Positions 47,641 through 58,986 are shown, numbered from the stretch's first letter. The stretch: 64,000 bases of DNA from Malurus cyaneus samueli (GCA_009741485.1 CM019218.1:50343183-50407182), one strand, 5' to 3'. Made by a program: numbers and translations. The notes: generated by a model not told the origin, from the sequence alone.

Positions 47641-50614
47641 GCGGCCTGGTGGAGAGGAGACGCGGGCGGTACCTGGCCGACCAAGCAACTAACTCAGCAC
47701 CTGTCCCGCGCCACGATTAAGAACAGCCTTCGAGTGACTGAGAGCGACTCCCTAATTAGTCCCGCGGCGGGCCCCACCATCACGGTACCCCACGTATGTT
47801 TCGTCCCGCCCAAATACCCCAGGCTTTGTGTCGCGCCCGCGCTGTACACATCCCCTTGTTCCTCCTCCGCTGCCTCACAAACTGTGCCTCCCGCAGACGC
47901 GAGTATCATGGAAAACGCGCACGAGTACGAAGCGCCTGCAGGCGCACCTCGCAGCACCTGACCGCTGCTCAGTATGACGATGGTAGGTGGCGGGCTATCC
48001 TGCGGGGCGACGGCTGCGCGCCGAGGCAGGTGCCGGGTGCCCCGCGTGCGGAGCACCTCTCGGCGAAGGCGTATTGCCGAATCCGCGGCGAGCGTTGCCC
48101 GGTGCTGCCCGGCGAGCGTTGCCCGGTGCTCCGGCGAGCGTTGCCCGGTGCTCCCGGCAGCGCTTGCCCGTGCTCCCGGCGAGCGTTGCCCGGTGCTCCC
48201 GGCGAGCGTTGCCCGTGCTCCCGGCGAGCGTTGCCCGGTCGCTGCCCGGCGAGCGTGCCGGTGCTTCTCTCCGGCGAGCGTTGCCCGGTGCTCCGCGAAG
48301 CGGTTGGCCCGGTGCTCCCGGCGAGCGTTGCCCGTGCTCCGGCGAAGCGTTGCCGGTGCATCGCTCGGGAGCGATTGCGCGGTGCTCCCGGTAAACGTAG
48401 TGGCCAGCGTTTGCAGGTACGAGCTGCCCGCCCCATCCTCCGGGCAGAAGAACGACATCACGGCGTGGCAGGAGTGCGTGAACAATTCCATGGCGCAGCT
48501 GGAGCACCAGGCCGTGCGCATCGAGAACCTGGAGCTCATGTCCCAGCACGGCTGCAACGCCTGGAAGGTGTACAATGAGTAAGGCCTCGGCTGCTCTGCT
48601 GAGCACAAAGTTCTGAGTTGAATTTCTGTGTATTTCTTGTGTGTGTTAGTCTATGGGGATCTTTAGAACATAGCCTGGAATAAATGAACCCCTGTAAGAG
48701 AGCTGTGAGTGAAGGAGGAGGCTGATCTCAAAGAGAAGCAGTGGTCTCTGTGGCCAAGAAATAGTGAATGTTTTAATGCATCCCAATCTTGAATGTTGTG
48801 GGGTTTTGTTGATGATAATGGGTGTTAATGGGTGTTAATTAGGGCTAGTGGCAGCCTGTGAAAGAATAACTTAGTAATGGAAATGAAGATGGCTTACTAC
48901 AGATCCTGGGCTTAGCCTGGAGCTGTAATAAAACCTAATAAAGCGGCTCCAAAAACCGAGAAAAGGTTCTAGAGTATGGCTGCAGGAAGCACTGGAGCTG
49001 TTTGAGACAGAGAATGTTAATGTCCCGTTAGAGAAGGTTTGGCTGAGCCTTAGGTGAAGGAGTAGGCCAAAGACATGCAAAACTCAGCTCAGAGAGAAGG
49101 CTGAGGGTTCTTTAGCTCAGGAGGAGGGCAGCAGGTAAAGGATTCGCTGGCTGGGACTGTGTTTGGGTTGCAGGTGCTTGTTGAATCCTTTACTCTGGGA
49201 AATGAAATGTCAGACTAAATAGGGCTCATTTAAACAGGTCAATTGTGTGAATTTAATGCTTTGCTTGCATTCTGTCATCAGACACCTGGTTCATATGATA
49301 GAGCAAGCCCAGAAAGAGCTTCAGAAATTGAGGTGAGTCATCCTTATTTATATTTTTGTGCTGAAATTGGAAGTGAATCTTTTTCTCTCCCAACAAGATG
49401 TGCAAAGGCTGGTTTAAATGCTGCTGCCATGGTCACAGAGAAGAAGACCCAGTAATAACAATAATTAATAAATGTGATCCTGCCCTCCCCCAGTGCATAT
49501 TACATTCATAGTACCTGTTCTACTCAATTTTTTTTTGTGTTTAATTTGTTTATTTTTATTTTGTTTTGTCTGAATTTCTGCTCTGAACAGAATGGATTGT
49601 GTCGTCCTCTCTGAAATGTAGTAATGCTTCCTTTTCACTACTGATAATTTAATGTGCAGTTGTCTCTGCAAAGGGATATTCCCTGATGGTGGGCTTGGCC
49701 TTTTATTCATCTCAGGGTTCTGTGTGAGCCCTGTACTGGGATTTGTCCATCTGGATGTTGTAATTTCAGTTGTGGCTACACTGATGTTTTCTGGTAGTAC
49801 ATCTAGGAATTGAGTGTACTTGGAAATTAGCAACAGGTACTGCAGATGTTAACGAAATGAGAAAAAAATTACATCTCCTTCTCCCCAGGAAAAATATTCA
49901 AGACCTGAACTGGCAGCGGAAAAACATGCAGCTCACAGCTGGGGCTAAGCTACGAGAAATGGAATCCACGTGAGTATTGACATTTCTCTGATAGTCCTTC
50001 CACAGGTTTAGCCTTTCTTGAAATTTACTTGAAATTCTTCTTCCCCTTGAAATTCAGTTCAGCTGTAGGATGTGAACACTTGGTCACCATTGCTTTGCAC
50101 AAAGTGTTTTAATGTTGTTTGTAGTTTGGTTCTGTATTATTGTTACTGAAGTTGAGTGAATCAACAGATGGGAAGAGGGTATATTTATTAGTTGCTTCAA
50201 ATTGCCTAAATTGTCTTAAACTCTTCATTATCTCAATATTGGCAGTTCGTGGATGAGTCCAGTACATTTAATTTTTTGTATGTTTATGTTTAACAGGGTT
50301 AAAAATTACTCATTATCACTTTGGTTGTTCACATAACTGTTGATGTAAATTGAGGATTATTGGGTATTCAAAATACTGCTTTATTGGGTGTCTCTGCTTT
50401 CTTTGGAGCAATAGTTGTCTTTGATTTTAAACCAGAGGACTGTTACATTACACTTAAAAGACTTTTCTTTCCTTTTCCTTTCAGGTGGGTCTCTCTTGTC
50501 AGTAAAAATTATGAGATTGAACGAACTATTGTGCAACTGGAGAATGAAATTTCACAAATCAAGCAGCAGCATGGGGAAGCAAACAAGGAGAATATCCAGC
50601 AAGACTTCCAGTGA
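47431..50614 (+). CDS. BCAS2: BCAS2 (SPF27), spliceosome NTC/Prp19-complex subunit; exons 1-3 damaged
   Basis: Core subunit of the nuclear NTC/Prp19 complex needed for spliceosome activation; mostly alpha-helical and coiled coil. Clean exons are 48417-48578, 49282-49332, 49889-49969 and 50485-50614, together residues 87 to the stop. They cover [50 protein letters not shown] and [20 protein letters not shown], nearly identical to human. The product ends DFQ, one residue past human DF. Exons 1-3 (about 47431-47529, 47639-47733, 47897-47982) are recognisable only in pieces, such as DQGYEAPGV, because indels change frame repeatedly. The splice signals around them are mostly in place. Confidence 0.9.
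47639..47733 (+). CDS. BCAS2: BCAS2 exon 2 (frame-disrupted)
   Basis: After GCGTTTAG, GCGGCCTGGTGGAG, GAGACGCGG, CGGTAC, CCGACCAAG and CTTCGAG appear in the order expected for the AALVEEETRRYRPTK to FE segment. Several bases are gained or lost between them. Confidence 0.6.
47897..47982 (+). CDS. BCAS2: BCAS2 exon 3 (frame-disrupted)
   Basis: After CTCCCGCAG, ATCATGGAAAACG, ACGAGTACGAAGCGCCTG and GCTGCTCAGTATGA fit the IMRNEFERL to ELLSM segment, with substitutions and indels. A GTAGGT donor follows. Confidence 0.55.
48085..48380. repeat. GC-rich minisatellite in BCAS2 intron 3
   Basis: About a dozen copies of a unit near 25 bp like GGCGAGCGTTGCCCGGTGCT plus CCC, with frequent single-base length changes. 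The last copies are about 30 bp from the exon 4 acceptor. Confidence 0.92.
48417..48578 (+). CDS. BCAS2: BCAS2 exon 4
   Basis: A clean 162-nt exon from YELPAPSS to AWKVYN plus two bases of Glu, between TTTGCAG and GTAAGG. It is almost unchanged from mammals. Confidence 0.95.
   Translation, partial: VRAARPILRAEERHHGVAGVREQFHGAAGAPGRAHREPGAHVPARLQRLEGVQ
50485..50614 (+). CDS. BCAS2: BCAS2 last exon
   Basis: Encodes [20 protein letters not shown] and the C-terminal coiled coil, ending NIQQDFQ and TGA. Preceded by TTTCCTTTCAG. Confidence 0.95.
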
Positions 50615-50910
50615 CTTAATCCTGACTGTTTTAGTGCAGCTTGTGTTAAAAACCACAAACCAGAGACTCTGGAGATGCTGTGTGTCTGTAGACACCTCTA
50701 ATTGCAATTGTGTGAGGTGATAAAAGGGTGTTTCCATTGTTTCTTTTCCTTGTTTTAAGTCCTAGGAGGAGGTAGGGTGGACTCAAAACATCCTGTTTAA
50801 ATGTATTATAGGCTCAGTTAAATATACTGTGAATTGTTTTGCTTTTTATATGCCTAAAGTAGGAGCTCTTAAAAGAAGATTCATGTTTTTGTGTTTTCCC
50901 CTGCGCCTTT

Positions 50911-50916
50911 AATAAA
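50911..50916 (+). terminator. BCAS2 poly(A) signal
   Basis: AATAAA lies 297 nt after the BCAS2 stop and is followed by a T/GT-rich region; it is the only canonical hexamer in that interval. Confidence 0.75.
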
Positions 50917-51104
50917 TCTCGTTTTGCTATTTGTTTAGTTTCTGCCTCATGTTCAAAGCCTGGGAGCTGTGGAGGAGGTGGCTGAGGCAGATGGAGCTTT
51001 TGAATCCCCTGCAGGGGTGGGGGAAACTGGAATTTGGGGTGGGGGAGTCTCCCCAGCACTGGGGCTGTTCAGTGCCTACAGGCAGGGCTCCAGTGCCACC
51101 TGCT

Positions 51105-52080
51105 GCGCTGTTCCTCATCCCAGTGCATTATTCCTCCTCTTTCCCATCCCAATGCCCTATTCCCTGTCCCCATGCTCTGATTCCCAGCCTGACACCCTGT
51201 CCCAGTGTCCTTTTCCCTATCCCAGTATGCCATTCCCCATCCCCCTGCTCTGTCCACCATTCCAGTGTGTTATTCCCAGTCCAGGTCCGGTGTTTTCCAT
51301 CTCGGTGCAGTATTCCCCATCCTGGTGTATTATTCCCCTTCCCCATGCGTTATTCCCTTCCTGGTGCGTTATTCCCCTTCCCCGTTCCCCATGCGTTACT
51401 CCCCAGCCCAGAATGTTATTCCCCATCCTCGCGTGGTATTCCCCGTCCCTATGGGTTGGTTATTCCCCCTTCCCCACGGGTTATTTCCCCGCCCGTGTAT
51501 GTTATTTCCCATCGGGAAGGGTTATTCCCCGCCCCAGTGCATTATTCCCCCTCCCCATGGGGTATTCCCCAGCCCGATGGGTATTTCCCCTCCCGATGGG
51601 TTATTCGCGTTGCGTTATTCCCCAGCCCGGTTCGTTGTTCCCCAGCACCTGTGTGTTATTTCCCGTCCCAGTGCGTTATTCCCCTTTCACGTCCCGGTGA
51701 GTATTCCCCGTCCTGGTGCGTTATTCCCCAGCTCGATGGGTTATTCCCCGTCCGGATGGGTTATTCCCCAGCCCAGTCGTGTTATTCCCCGGCCCGGTTC
51801 GCTATTCCCCGGCCCGGTTCGTTATTCCTCGTCCCTGTTCGTTATTCCTCGTCCCTGTTCGTTATTCCTCGGTCCCTGTTCGTTATTCCCTCGGTCCCTG
51901 TTCGTTATTCCCCGGCCCTGTTCGTTATTCCTCGGTCCCTGTTCGTTATTCCTCGGCCCTGTTCGTTATTCCTCGGTCCTGTCGTTATTCCTCGGTCCCT
52001 GTTCGTTATTCTTCGGTCCCTGTTCGTTATTCCTCGGGTCCTGTCGTTATTCCTCGTCCCTGTTCGTTATTCCCCGTCCC
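51105..52080. repeat. Large 20-bp-unit minisatellite between BCAS2 and TRIM33
   Basis: Nearly 1 kb of tandem units like GTTATTCCCCGTCCCGGTGC. The distal half (from about 51780) is much more uniform (GTTCGTTATTCCTCGGTCCC) than the proximal half. The array is pyrimidine-rich on the + strand. Long open frames inside it are products of the repeat. Confidence 0.95.
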
Positions 52081-52246
52081 GATGCTCCGTTTCCTGTCTC
52101 CGCTCCTCTTCCCGGGGAAGTTCCCGGGGAAAGTTCCGGGGGGCGTGGCCTCCCCTTGCCGTCACCGCCATGGCTGGGCGCCCGCAGCACCGCCCATAGA
52201 ATCTCACCCCTGGGCGCGGACACCGCCCGCTCGCCCCGCCTCCCCG

Positions 52247-52254
52247 TGACGTCA
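52247..52254 (+). promoter_or_regulatory. Palindromic CRE (TGACGTCA)
   Basis: A perfect CREB/ATF site 139 bp upstream of the TRIM33 ATG, inside the CpG island, at a position typical of active CRE promoters. Confidence 0.6.
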
Positions 52255-52392
52255 CATACCGCCCCAGCGGCCCGCGCCGTTGCCGCGAGAGCCGCGCGCG
52301 CGCGTGCGCGGGCGCGGTCCCGCGCCGGTCCCGCCCGGTGAAGCGGTGACGCGGAGCGTGGCGGAGCGGGGGTCGGGTTCAAAGGAGGAAAC

Positions 52393-52824
52393 ATGGCGGA
52401 AAACAAAGGAGGCGGCGCGGGCGGGGACAGCGGCTGCCGCGCGCCGCGCGGCGGCGGCGGCGGCGGCGCGGGAGCCCCCGCGCCCCGTGCCCCGTGCCTC
52501 CGCTGTCCGGTAGACGGGGCCCTGGGGCAGGCGGCGGCGGAGCGCGGCGGCGGCGAGGCGAGGCGAGCGGCGGCGGCGGCGCGTGGCGGCGCGGGGCCCG
52601 GCCCAGCGCCGGTGCCGCCGCTGACGCCCCGGTCCGGGCGCCCGTTCTCGCTGCTGACACGGTGCCGTGTGCTGCGCTAGAGCCTGGCAGAGCCGGCGGA
52701 GGCCGAGCCCAGCGCTGCCCTGCCTTGCACTCCTCTGCCGCCGGCTGACTGCCCCGAGCCCAGAGCGCCACTCACCGTGCCCGGTCCCCGGCCGCCGCCA
52801 ACGCGGGGGAACCGTGCCCAGCAG
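52393..52824 (+). CDS. TRIM33: TRIM33 (TIF1-gamma) exon 1, frame-disrupted
   Basis: Nuclear RING E3 ligase and chromatin reader that regulates SMAD4/TGF-beta signalling. The start AAACATGGCGGAAAACAAAG gives MAENKGGG, the family's N-terminus, in a strong Kozak context. Low-complexity Gly/Ala/Pro coding follows. From about 52650 the DNA matches the start of the RING finger in fragments: TCGCTGCTG (SLL), ACACGGTGCCGTGTG (TCAVC), GCGGAGGCCGAGCCC (REAEP), CTGCCCTGCCTTGCACTCCT (LPCLHS) and GCCCCGAGCCCAGAGCGCCA (PEPERQ). Indels between them break the frame, and a stop appears at 52678. The exon ends CCCAGCAG before a GTGAGC donor, as expected. Later exons lie beyond the window. Confidence 0.8.
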
Positions 52825-53094
52825 GTGAGCGCGGGCCGGCGGCTCCTCCGGGACATTCCGCCCGATCGGCTCCTCCGCCGCGGGGCTTTCCCGGCCGCGC
52901 TCGGGGCCGCGGCGGCACCGATCCCGCGGGGGGATCTGCGGCGGGGCAGAGCGGGATGGAAGTTGGGAAGTTGTTGGAATTGGGAGCGGGGGTCGCGTCC
53001 TGCGGGTTTTCCTGGCGGGAAGGAAGGGCACGGACCTGTTGGAGCGGGCAGCGAGTTGGTCACAGGGATGGGACAGCGCTGCGGGGAGGGAAGG

Positions 53095-53465
53095 GCGGTG
53101 AAATTGGGATTGTTCGGCCTGGAGAAGAGAAACTCCGGGAGATCCTAAAGCCTTTTCCAGTACCTGAGGAGGGTCTGTAAAAAAAAATGGGGACATACTT
53201 TTTAGCTGCACCTGTTGGGGTAGGACAGGGGTTAATGTTTTTGAACTGTAGGAGGATGGGTTTAGGTTAAGTTTAAGAAGTGTTTTACCGTGAGGGTGTT
53301 AAAACACTGGAACAGGTTGCTCAGGGAGGTGATGGAAACTTTCAGTGTCAGACTGGAGCCGGCTCTGAGCAACGTGATCTAGTCAAATGTGTCGCTGCTT
53401 GTGGCAGAGGGGTTGAACTCGTGACCTTTAAAAGCCCTTTCTAACCCCAAATGTTCTGTCATTTT
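53095..53465 (+). mobile_element. CR1 LINE 3' fragment in TRIM33 intron 1
   Basis: TGTTCGGCCTGGAGAAGAGA, CTGGAACAGGTTGCTCAGGG and CCTTTCTAACCCCAAATGTT. Confidence 0.83.
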
Positions 53466-54174
53466 CTCCTTCGGTCTATTTTGTGGCTCTCGGGGGTGAC
53501 ACAGTGGAGGCGAGTCAGGAAGGAGGTGGGCAGCTGCTCTGTTTTGCAGCGCTGGGGTCGAACGTGTCTAAAATTAAATTAAAATTAAATTAAAGTTCAC
53601 CGTTGTTGCAGTGCTACCTGCCCAGGTGGAAATGCTGTGTGTGCTGCACCTGCTTCCCTGTGCTTTGAGATAAAACCTGGCACTGCTGTCGGTCAGCTGT
53701 GCCCGGGGGCTCTGCCTGCACATAACTTGTGCCAGGGAACAGGAGTGCCCTGCTCCTTCCACGTGTTCTGATCAGAATCACAGACTGAGGGTTATTTTTC
53801 TTATATATTATGTGTTCAGGGATGGAATTGAAAAGCTGCTGGAGATTTAGGATGGGTGACTCACAGGCTGTGGTGTGCAGGCTGAAGTAGGGCCCTGGTA
53901 AGTGGTTGTGCAGGTCCTAAATGAGCTCTATGGTCAGCAAGATGACATCTTTGCACTCAAGTCTTTCCTGTGTTGCACAGTGTAGGAATTAACTTGCCTT
54001 GGTAGGGATTTTTTCATCCTAGTTCTTCTAGGATCTGCTGTTTGAAAGTTCCTTGGTTTTAAAAAGATGATGTATTAAATATAGTTTGAAAATGCACTCA
54101 CCAAAGCACTCAGACGGTCTTGTGAGCTATGTTTTTAAATTCCAGATTCTATGTTTTGTTCTCTATCATAAAGT

Positions 54175-54345
54175 GCCAGAGTGCTTTGGTTTGGAGAGGA
54201 CTTTAAAACTCATTCAGTTCCACCCCCTGCCATGGGCAGGGACACCTTCCACTGTCCCAGGCTGCTCCAAACCCTGTCCTTGGACACTTCCAAGGATCCA
54301 GGGACAGCCACAGGGGCTGCCTGTCTTCCCAGGGCAGTGATATAT
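54175..54345 (-). mobile_element. CR1 LINE 3' fragment (antisense)
   Basis: TTCCACCCCCTGCCATGGGC, AGGGACACCTTCCACTGTCC and AAGGATCCAGGGACAGCCAC. Confidence 0.85.
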
Positions 54346-54599
54346 TTGTGACATACCCAGAACTTGGGAAGCAGGGTTTGTTTTATTGGCAGTTCACAGG
54401 ATTAACTGAGTCTTGCTGTGTCTGTAGGATACAGGTGTAGGAATCACTGTGTGTAAACTGCAATATCACTTTCTGTGTATAAACTGCAATATCACTTGTT
54501 GTTGCACACATTTTGAGAGTGCTTGTTGCTGTGCTTTGGTGTAGAAAGAGTTCACCTTTGGATTGCTGCAGTAAAAAGTTTTAGATGCCGTGAGCAAGG

Positions 54600-55010
54600 T
54601 GCAGGGGCCTGGAGCATCTTTCTTGTGAGGGGAGACTGCGGGAGCAGGGCCAGGTTAGTCTGGAGAAAGGGAAGAGTGAGAGGGGGTCCCATCAACCCAT
54701 ACAAATATCTCCAGGGTGGGTCAGAGATGATGCCAGACCCTTTTTGGTGGTGCCCAGTGATAGGACACGGAGCAGTGGCCATAAACTCAAAAAAAGTTCT
54801 GTCTCAATGCGAGGAAGAGTTTGTTTCCATGGAGGGTGACAGAACATGGGAACAGCTACACAGGGAGGTCACATCCTTCCCTCTGGACACATCCCAAACC
54901 CACCAGGATGTGTTCCTGTGTTCCAGATGACCCTGCCTTGGCAGGGTTGGGCTGGGGATCTCCAGAGATCCCTTCCCACCCCAGCTGTTGTGGGATTGTG
55001 GGTGTGTCCT
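54600..55010 (+). mobile_element. CR1 LINE 3' fragment, longest in the window
   Basis: CCATACAAATATCTCCAGGG, TGGTGCCCAGTGATAGGACA, CAGATGACCCTGCCTTGGCA and GGGATCTCCAGAGATCCCTT. Same subtype as 1250-1575. Confidence 0.88.
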
Positions 55011-57696
55011 GGTGGATGCATCTGTGGTGGTTCCTCAGCCTGCAGGATCACAGAACGAGCCATGGAGCAGCAGATGGGGGCAGCATCTTTGTGGGCAGCT
55101 CCCTCTGCACCCCAAGAGTGGAATCCTTGGAGTGACACAGGAGCTGGTACCCAGTAAATCAGAAAATGGACATTCTGAGCCTCCAGAGAAGCACCCAGTG
55201 CTTAGTGACGCAGGTTCCTTCCCTGTTTTGGTAGTCACAAAGTGTCACTTCCACTTTTGCTGCTTCTCGAGTCTCCTCCACCATGAGCAGGTGCTTTTTC
55301 ATGAAGGAAGAATTAAAGAGAAGTGGTGCCTGGAGCTGTACCTGAGGCAGGTTCCACTTTGCTGCAGACTCTCACGGCTGGATTATGTGCCTGCTCTATC
55401 TTTCAGCATCTCTTCATGCAGATAAGAGAATTCCAAGTGATGTTTTCCTGCTTGCTTTCTTCATTAGTTTTGGAGTTTACTCCGTGATCGTTGTCAGGAC
55501 ACTTAGGATAGTAAATAAGTGTTATTGGGTGTAAATTGAGTGCCAAGTTGGTGCCTCCAGAGCAGTTCTCTGAGTGACAGCACCTTTCCTGAGCAGCAGT
55601 GAGCCCTGGAGAGAGGGCTCTTTGGTCTGGATCAGCATCTCTCCTCCTGCCAGGCTCCCACTCCCTTCAGAGCCACTGCTGAAGAGGACAGAAGAATCAT
55701 CTCAATTCCTGCAAGTTTGAGAAACCTGAGTAAAGCTTAAAAGAATTATCAAAAGTTGTGCTTTGCTGTTTTAGTATCAAGTATTTGATAGAGTCACCTG
55801 TTTTGCTGATGAAAATGGGAGATTTATGTAGGGGAAAAATTAGAAGATTCTTGTTTTATATATTTAAAACATATCCATTTCTTTAACATGAAAAGTAGCA
55901 TCTCTTACTGAGTTTAATGTCTTCATTGGTTATTGAAGTGTGTATTTTATTTGGTGGGTAGATGATTTCTTAGTGCCTGGTGTTTCAGGTATCCAGCTGG
56001 AGTCCTCCTTTCAGATTGAATAAGTTACAAGAAAATGCATGCTTGTATTTATATCACAATGTTCTAAAAAAACAGATAGTGTAAACCAACTTTTCCTGCA
56101 CCCTCTGTTGCTCCTGCTCCTGGAGGAGAGGTTGTTTTGTGGTTTCACTGCCTGGATGAGATATTTACAATCTCTCCTAAGAAGATTATCTCAGCGGAGA
56201 GCGTGTGGCTCTCCCAGCTCCTTGGGAATGTCACAGTTATGATTAGGCTGAAAAACCTCCACAGCTGGTTGTGTGTGTAAACTGAGGAACAGAGCGTTTA
56301 CTACCCAGGGCTGTGGTTATGGTTCCCTAAATTGGTGGGATGTGCTGAATTCAGCTCCTGTATCCAGTGTTGTGTGTTGTTTTAATCACACATTGAGTTA
56401 TGCAGTGACTGCTTTTAATTTGCTGTGAAAGGGGGACATAAAGATCTGATGTGTCTGAGAGTGTGACATGTCCCTTACACTGAATTTTTTTTTTAGTGAT
56501 ATTTACTCTATTTCAAGTGTAGAAGAATGAAAATTTCTGCATCAAATAAGGCTGTTTCAGCTGTGTAAATGCAGCTTTTAGTTTCTGTGGATGTGAGTAA
56601 ACATCACCTGATCTCTCTTGATTCTTTACTTTGGTCCTGTGTTAATAAGTGAGGGTCATGAATATGGGCTGGAGCCCAGCACAAGTCCAGGAAAATGGTC
56701 AGTTCATATCCTGGACTTTCTAAAAATCCTGGTGTGAAACCTGGATTTCAGTCTAAATTAATAGTGTATTGTAAAATTTCCATTTGAGAGCATTAAGGCA
56801 TGTGGTTTTTTTTGTGAGAGTTAACATCTGTGACAGCTGTAAATTATTTTTTCATGTTAAATATAGTGTACTGTCAGTCAGTGTGTGATACTTGTGATAT
56901 AATCAAGGATTGTACCTTGAAAGCAGTTAGATTTTTTTAATGTATTTTTATTTCTGATCATGTCTCTTCCTTGACCTGTGAGGGTTTGTTTCAAGGTTTA
57001 ATCACTGCAATTAGAGCAGGGTTTTGATGTATGGCTGTGCAGGAACAGACTTGGACTCTTGGAGCGCTGAGAGAAGTAAATATTGTCCACATGGAGTGAG
57101 TGCTGTCGGTGTTCTCACCCAATAAACGGGAGCTGGCACAGGTTCATCCCTGATTCCCTGCCAAGCCCGAGCCCAGAACGGAAGCTGGAGTTACTGGATT
57201 GCACAAGTGCTTGCAAATATTTCCTGAATATTTCCATTGTGGCTGTAATGATGTAAACACCTGACAGTGCTTTAATTATCTCACAGGCAGTTTTGTTTTT
57301 TTTATGGGGGGAACCAGTCTGATACTGCAACCCAGCCAAAGGGTGATGCTGTTTGCTGCTGGAATATGGGGCAGCAACTTAACTGGGGTATTAGGGACAG
57401 GATTGGACATCCTAAATGAAATGGACTCAGAAATATTAATGAATAAATTAAGCACCGCAGCTAGTGATTGACAAAATTAAAACAGCCTCTGCAAACTTCT
57501 GTTTTCGCACTAGGAAATGGTCAGTGGCAGATTTGGAAAGTATTAAATTTTGCAAAGGCCAACGACCAGGATCATAAACTCAGGAAAGACACCCTTGTGT
57601 AGTTCAGGACAATGGATCATTGGCCCTAAATTGTATTCAAACACAATTGTGGGTGCAATCAGCAGCTTCCTTAATTAGAAGAGAAGGAATCGTGGG

Positions 57697-58285
57697 ATTC
57701 AGTTGATTCAAACATTGACCTCAAACACTTGTGTTCCTAAATATCTCTACTTACATACTGAAATTCCTGTTTTCCTAAGATCCAAGTGTTTAAACATCAG
57801 CTCTGATTTGTAGCACAGAAATCTTTAGCAATTCTTTAGGTGCTTCGTAAGACTGAAGAATTCTGAAAGTGTAAATCGTGAGTATAAAGGAGTAACTTTG
57901 AACTCACTGAATACCCAAAAGAAAATGTTTCAAGTGTGTTATGGACACCAGGTTGAGCAGGAGACAACAAAAAAGGGACCAAGGTGTGCCAGCAGGATGA
58001 GGATGGCCATCCCAGCTGTTGGTTCCTGCTCTACTTGGTGTCCATTACACACTTGAAACTTGTATTTTCGGGTATTAAGTGAGCTCAAAGTTGCTTTTTT
58101 ATATTCGTGGTTTACACTTTCAGGGCTCTTGAATGTTGCAAAGCAGCTAAAGAATTGGTAAAGATTTCTGTGCTGCAAATCAGAGCTGATGTTAAAAGAG
58201 TTGGATCTAACAAAAATAGGAATTTCAGTATATAAGTAGATATAGTTAGGAATACAAATGTTTGAGGTCAATGAATCAACTGAAT
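57697..58285. mobile_element. Foldback (long inverted repeat) element, family unrecognised
   Basis: The left arm (57697 to about 57970) and right arm (about 58012 to 58285) are reverse complements along almost their whole length. Shared blocks include CATCAGCTCTGATTTG, GCACAGAAATCTTTA and CTGAAAGTGTAAA, with TTCAAGTGTGT and TGGACACCA near the centre. Only about 40 bp separates the arms. The outer ends read ATTCAGTTGATTCA and TGAATCAACTGAAT. No open frame or obvious target duplication is present, so it would be a non-autonomous element or an inverted duplication. Confidence 0.85.
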
Positions 58286-58745
58286 TTATAAATTTGAACT
58301 GCTGGACAGACTCCCTGTGATGTCCCAGTAGTGGAGAGGATCCATTGGGTGCCACTGAGGTGCAAAGTGATTTTTGGGTCATGTACATCGTGTTCATGTT
58401 GTGCCTTCTCGTGATCAGATCCATGAGTTCATCAGATCAATAACTCTCTTAGTTATTCCATTATTGCTTTTTGTCCTCTGTGAGGTTTCAGGGGGGCTGG
58501 GTTGGGCTGTGATGTGTTTGTTTTAAATTGACTGAAATCAGCTTGGATTTGAAGCCAATGAGTGAACGTGGAGTTTCTTAGAAAAGTTCCTTATTTTGCT
58601 TTAGCTCCTCAAGTGTTTTTAGCCAGTAGCTAAGTTTCCATGGCTCTTTGTGTGTTCCCCTTTCCTTCCACCCCACCTCCCCTTCTCTAACCCCAGGGCT
58701 GAGAGACTCCCAGGAGGCTTCTTTGGTGTTTCTAAACAAAAACCT

Positions 58746-58773
58746 AAAAAAAAAAAAAAAAAAAAAAAAAAAA
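58746..58773. repeat. A28 homopolymer
   Basis: An uninterrupted run of 28 A, with no retroposon body recognised upstream. Confidence 0.95.
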
Positions 58774-58985
58774 GATAAACAGATCCAGAGGACAGTTGTA
58801 GGTGGATTTGGTGGGGGAACGGGTTTATTCTCACTGGCTCAGGAGACCTTGTTGTTCCTCGAGCTGGTCTCTTAAAGATCTGAGAGAATTCCAGAAAGAA
58901 ATGTCCAGAAGGGTGGGTAGGGAGCAGAGAAGATTCAGAAAATTCCAGGTTTCCTCTTATGCAAAAGCAATATGGGTATGAGCTG

Positions 58986-58986
<1 letters not shown>

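Larger units (their letters stand above)
52080..52990 (+). promoter_or_regulatory. TRIM33 CpG island
   Basis: An extremely GC- and CpG-rich block with GC boxes surrounding the TRIM33 start codon. Confidence 0.75.

Noticed and set aside
47694..48608. Long frames on both strands across the BCAS2 intron, up to 304 codons antisense
   Set aside because: Created by the stop-poor GC-rich minisatellite; the real sense exon 4 explains the conserved part.
50931..52341. Overlapping open frames of 177-422 codons in all three forward frames
   Set aside because: They are translations of the 20-bp minisatellite, whose units lack stops; no protein similarity and no gene structure.
52252..53211. 319-codon antisense frame over the TRIM33 CpG island
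   Set aside because: Low-complexity Arg/Ala/Pro sequence expected from CpG-rich DNA; the sense strand carries the recognisable TRIM33 exon.
58746..58773. A28 run as the tail of a processed pseudogene
   Set aside because: The upstream sequence resembles no known mRNA, and no target duplication is visible.
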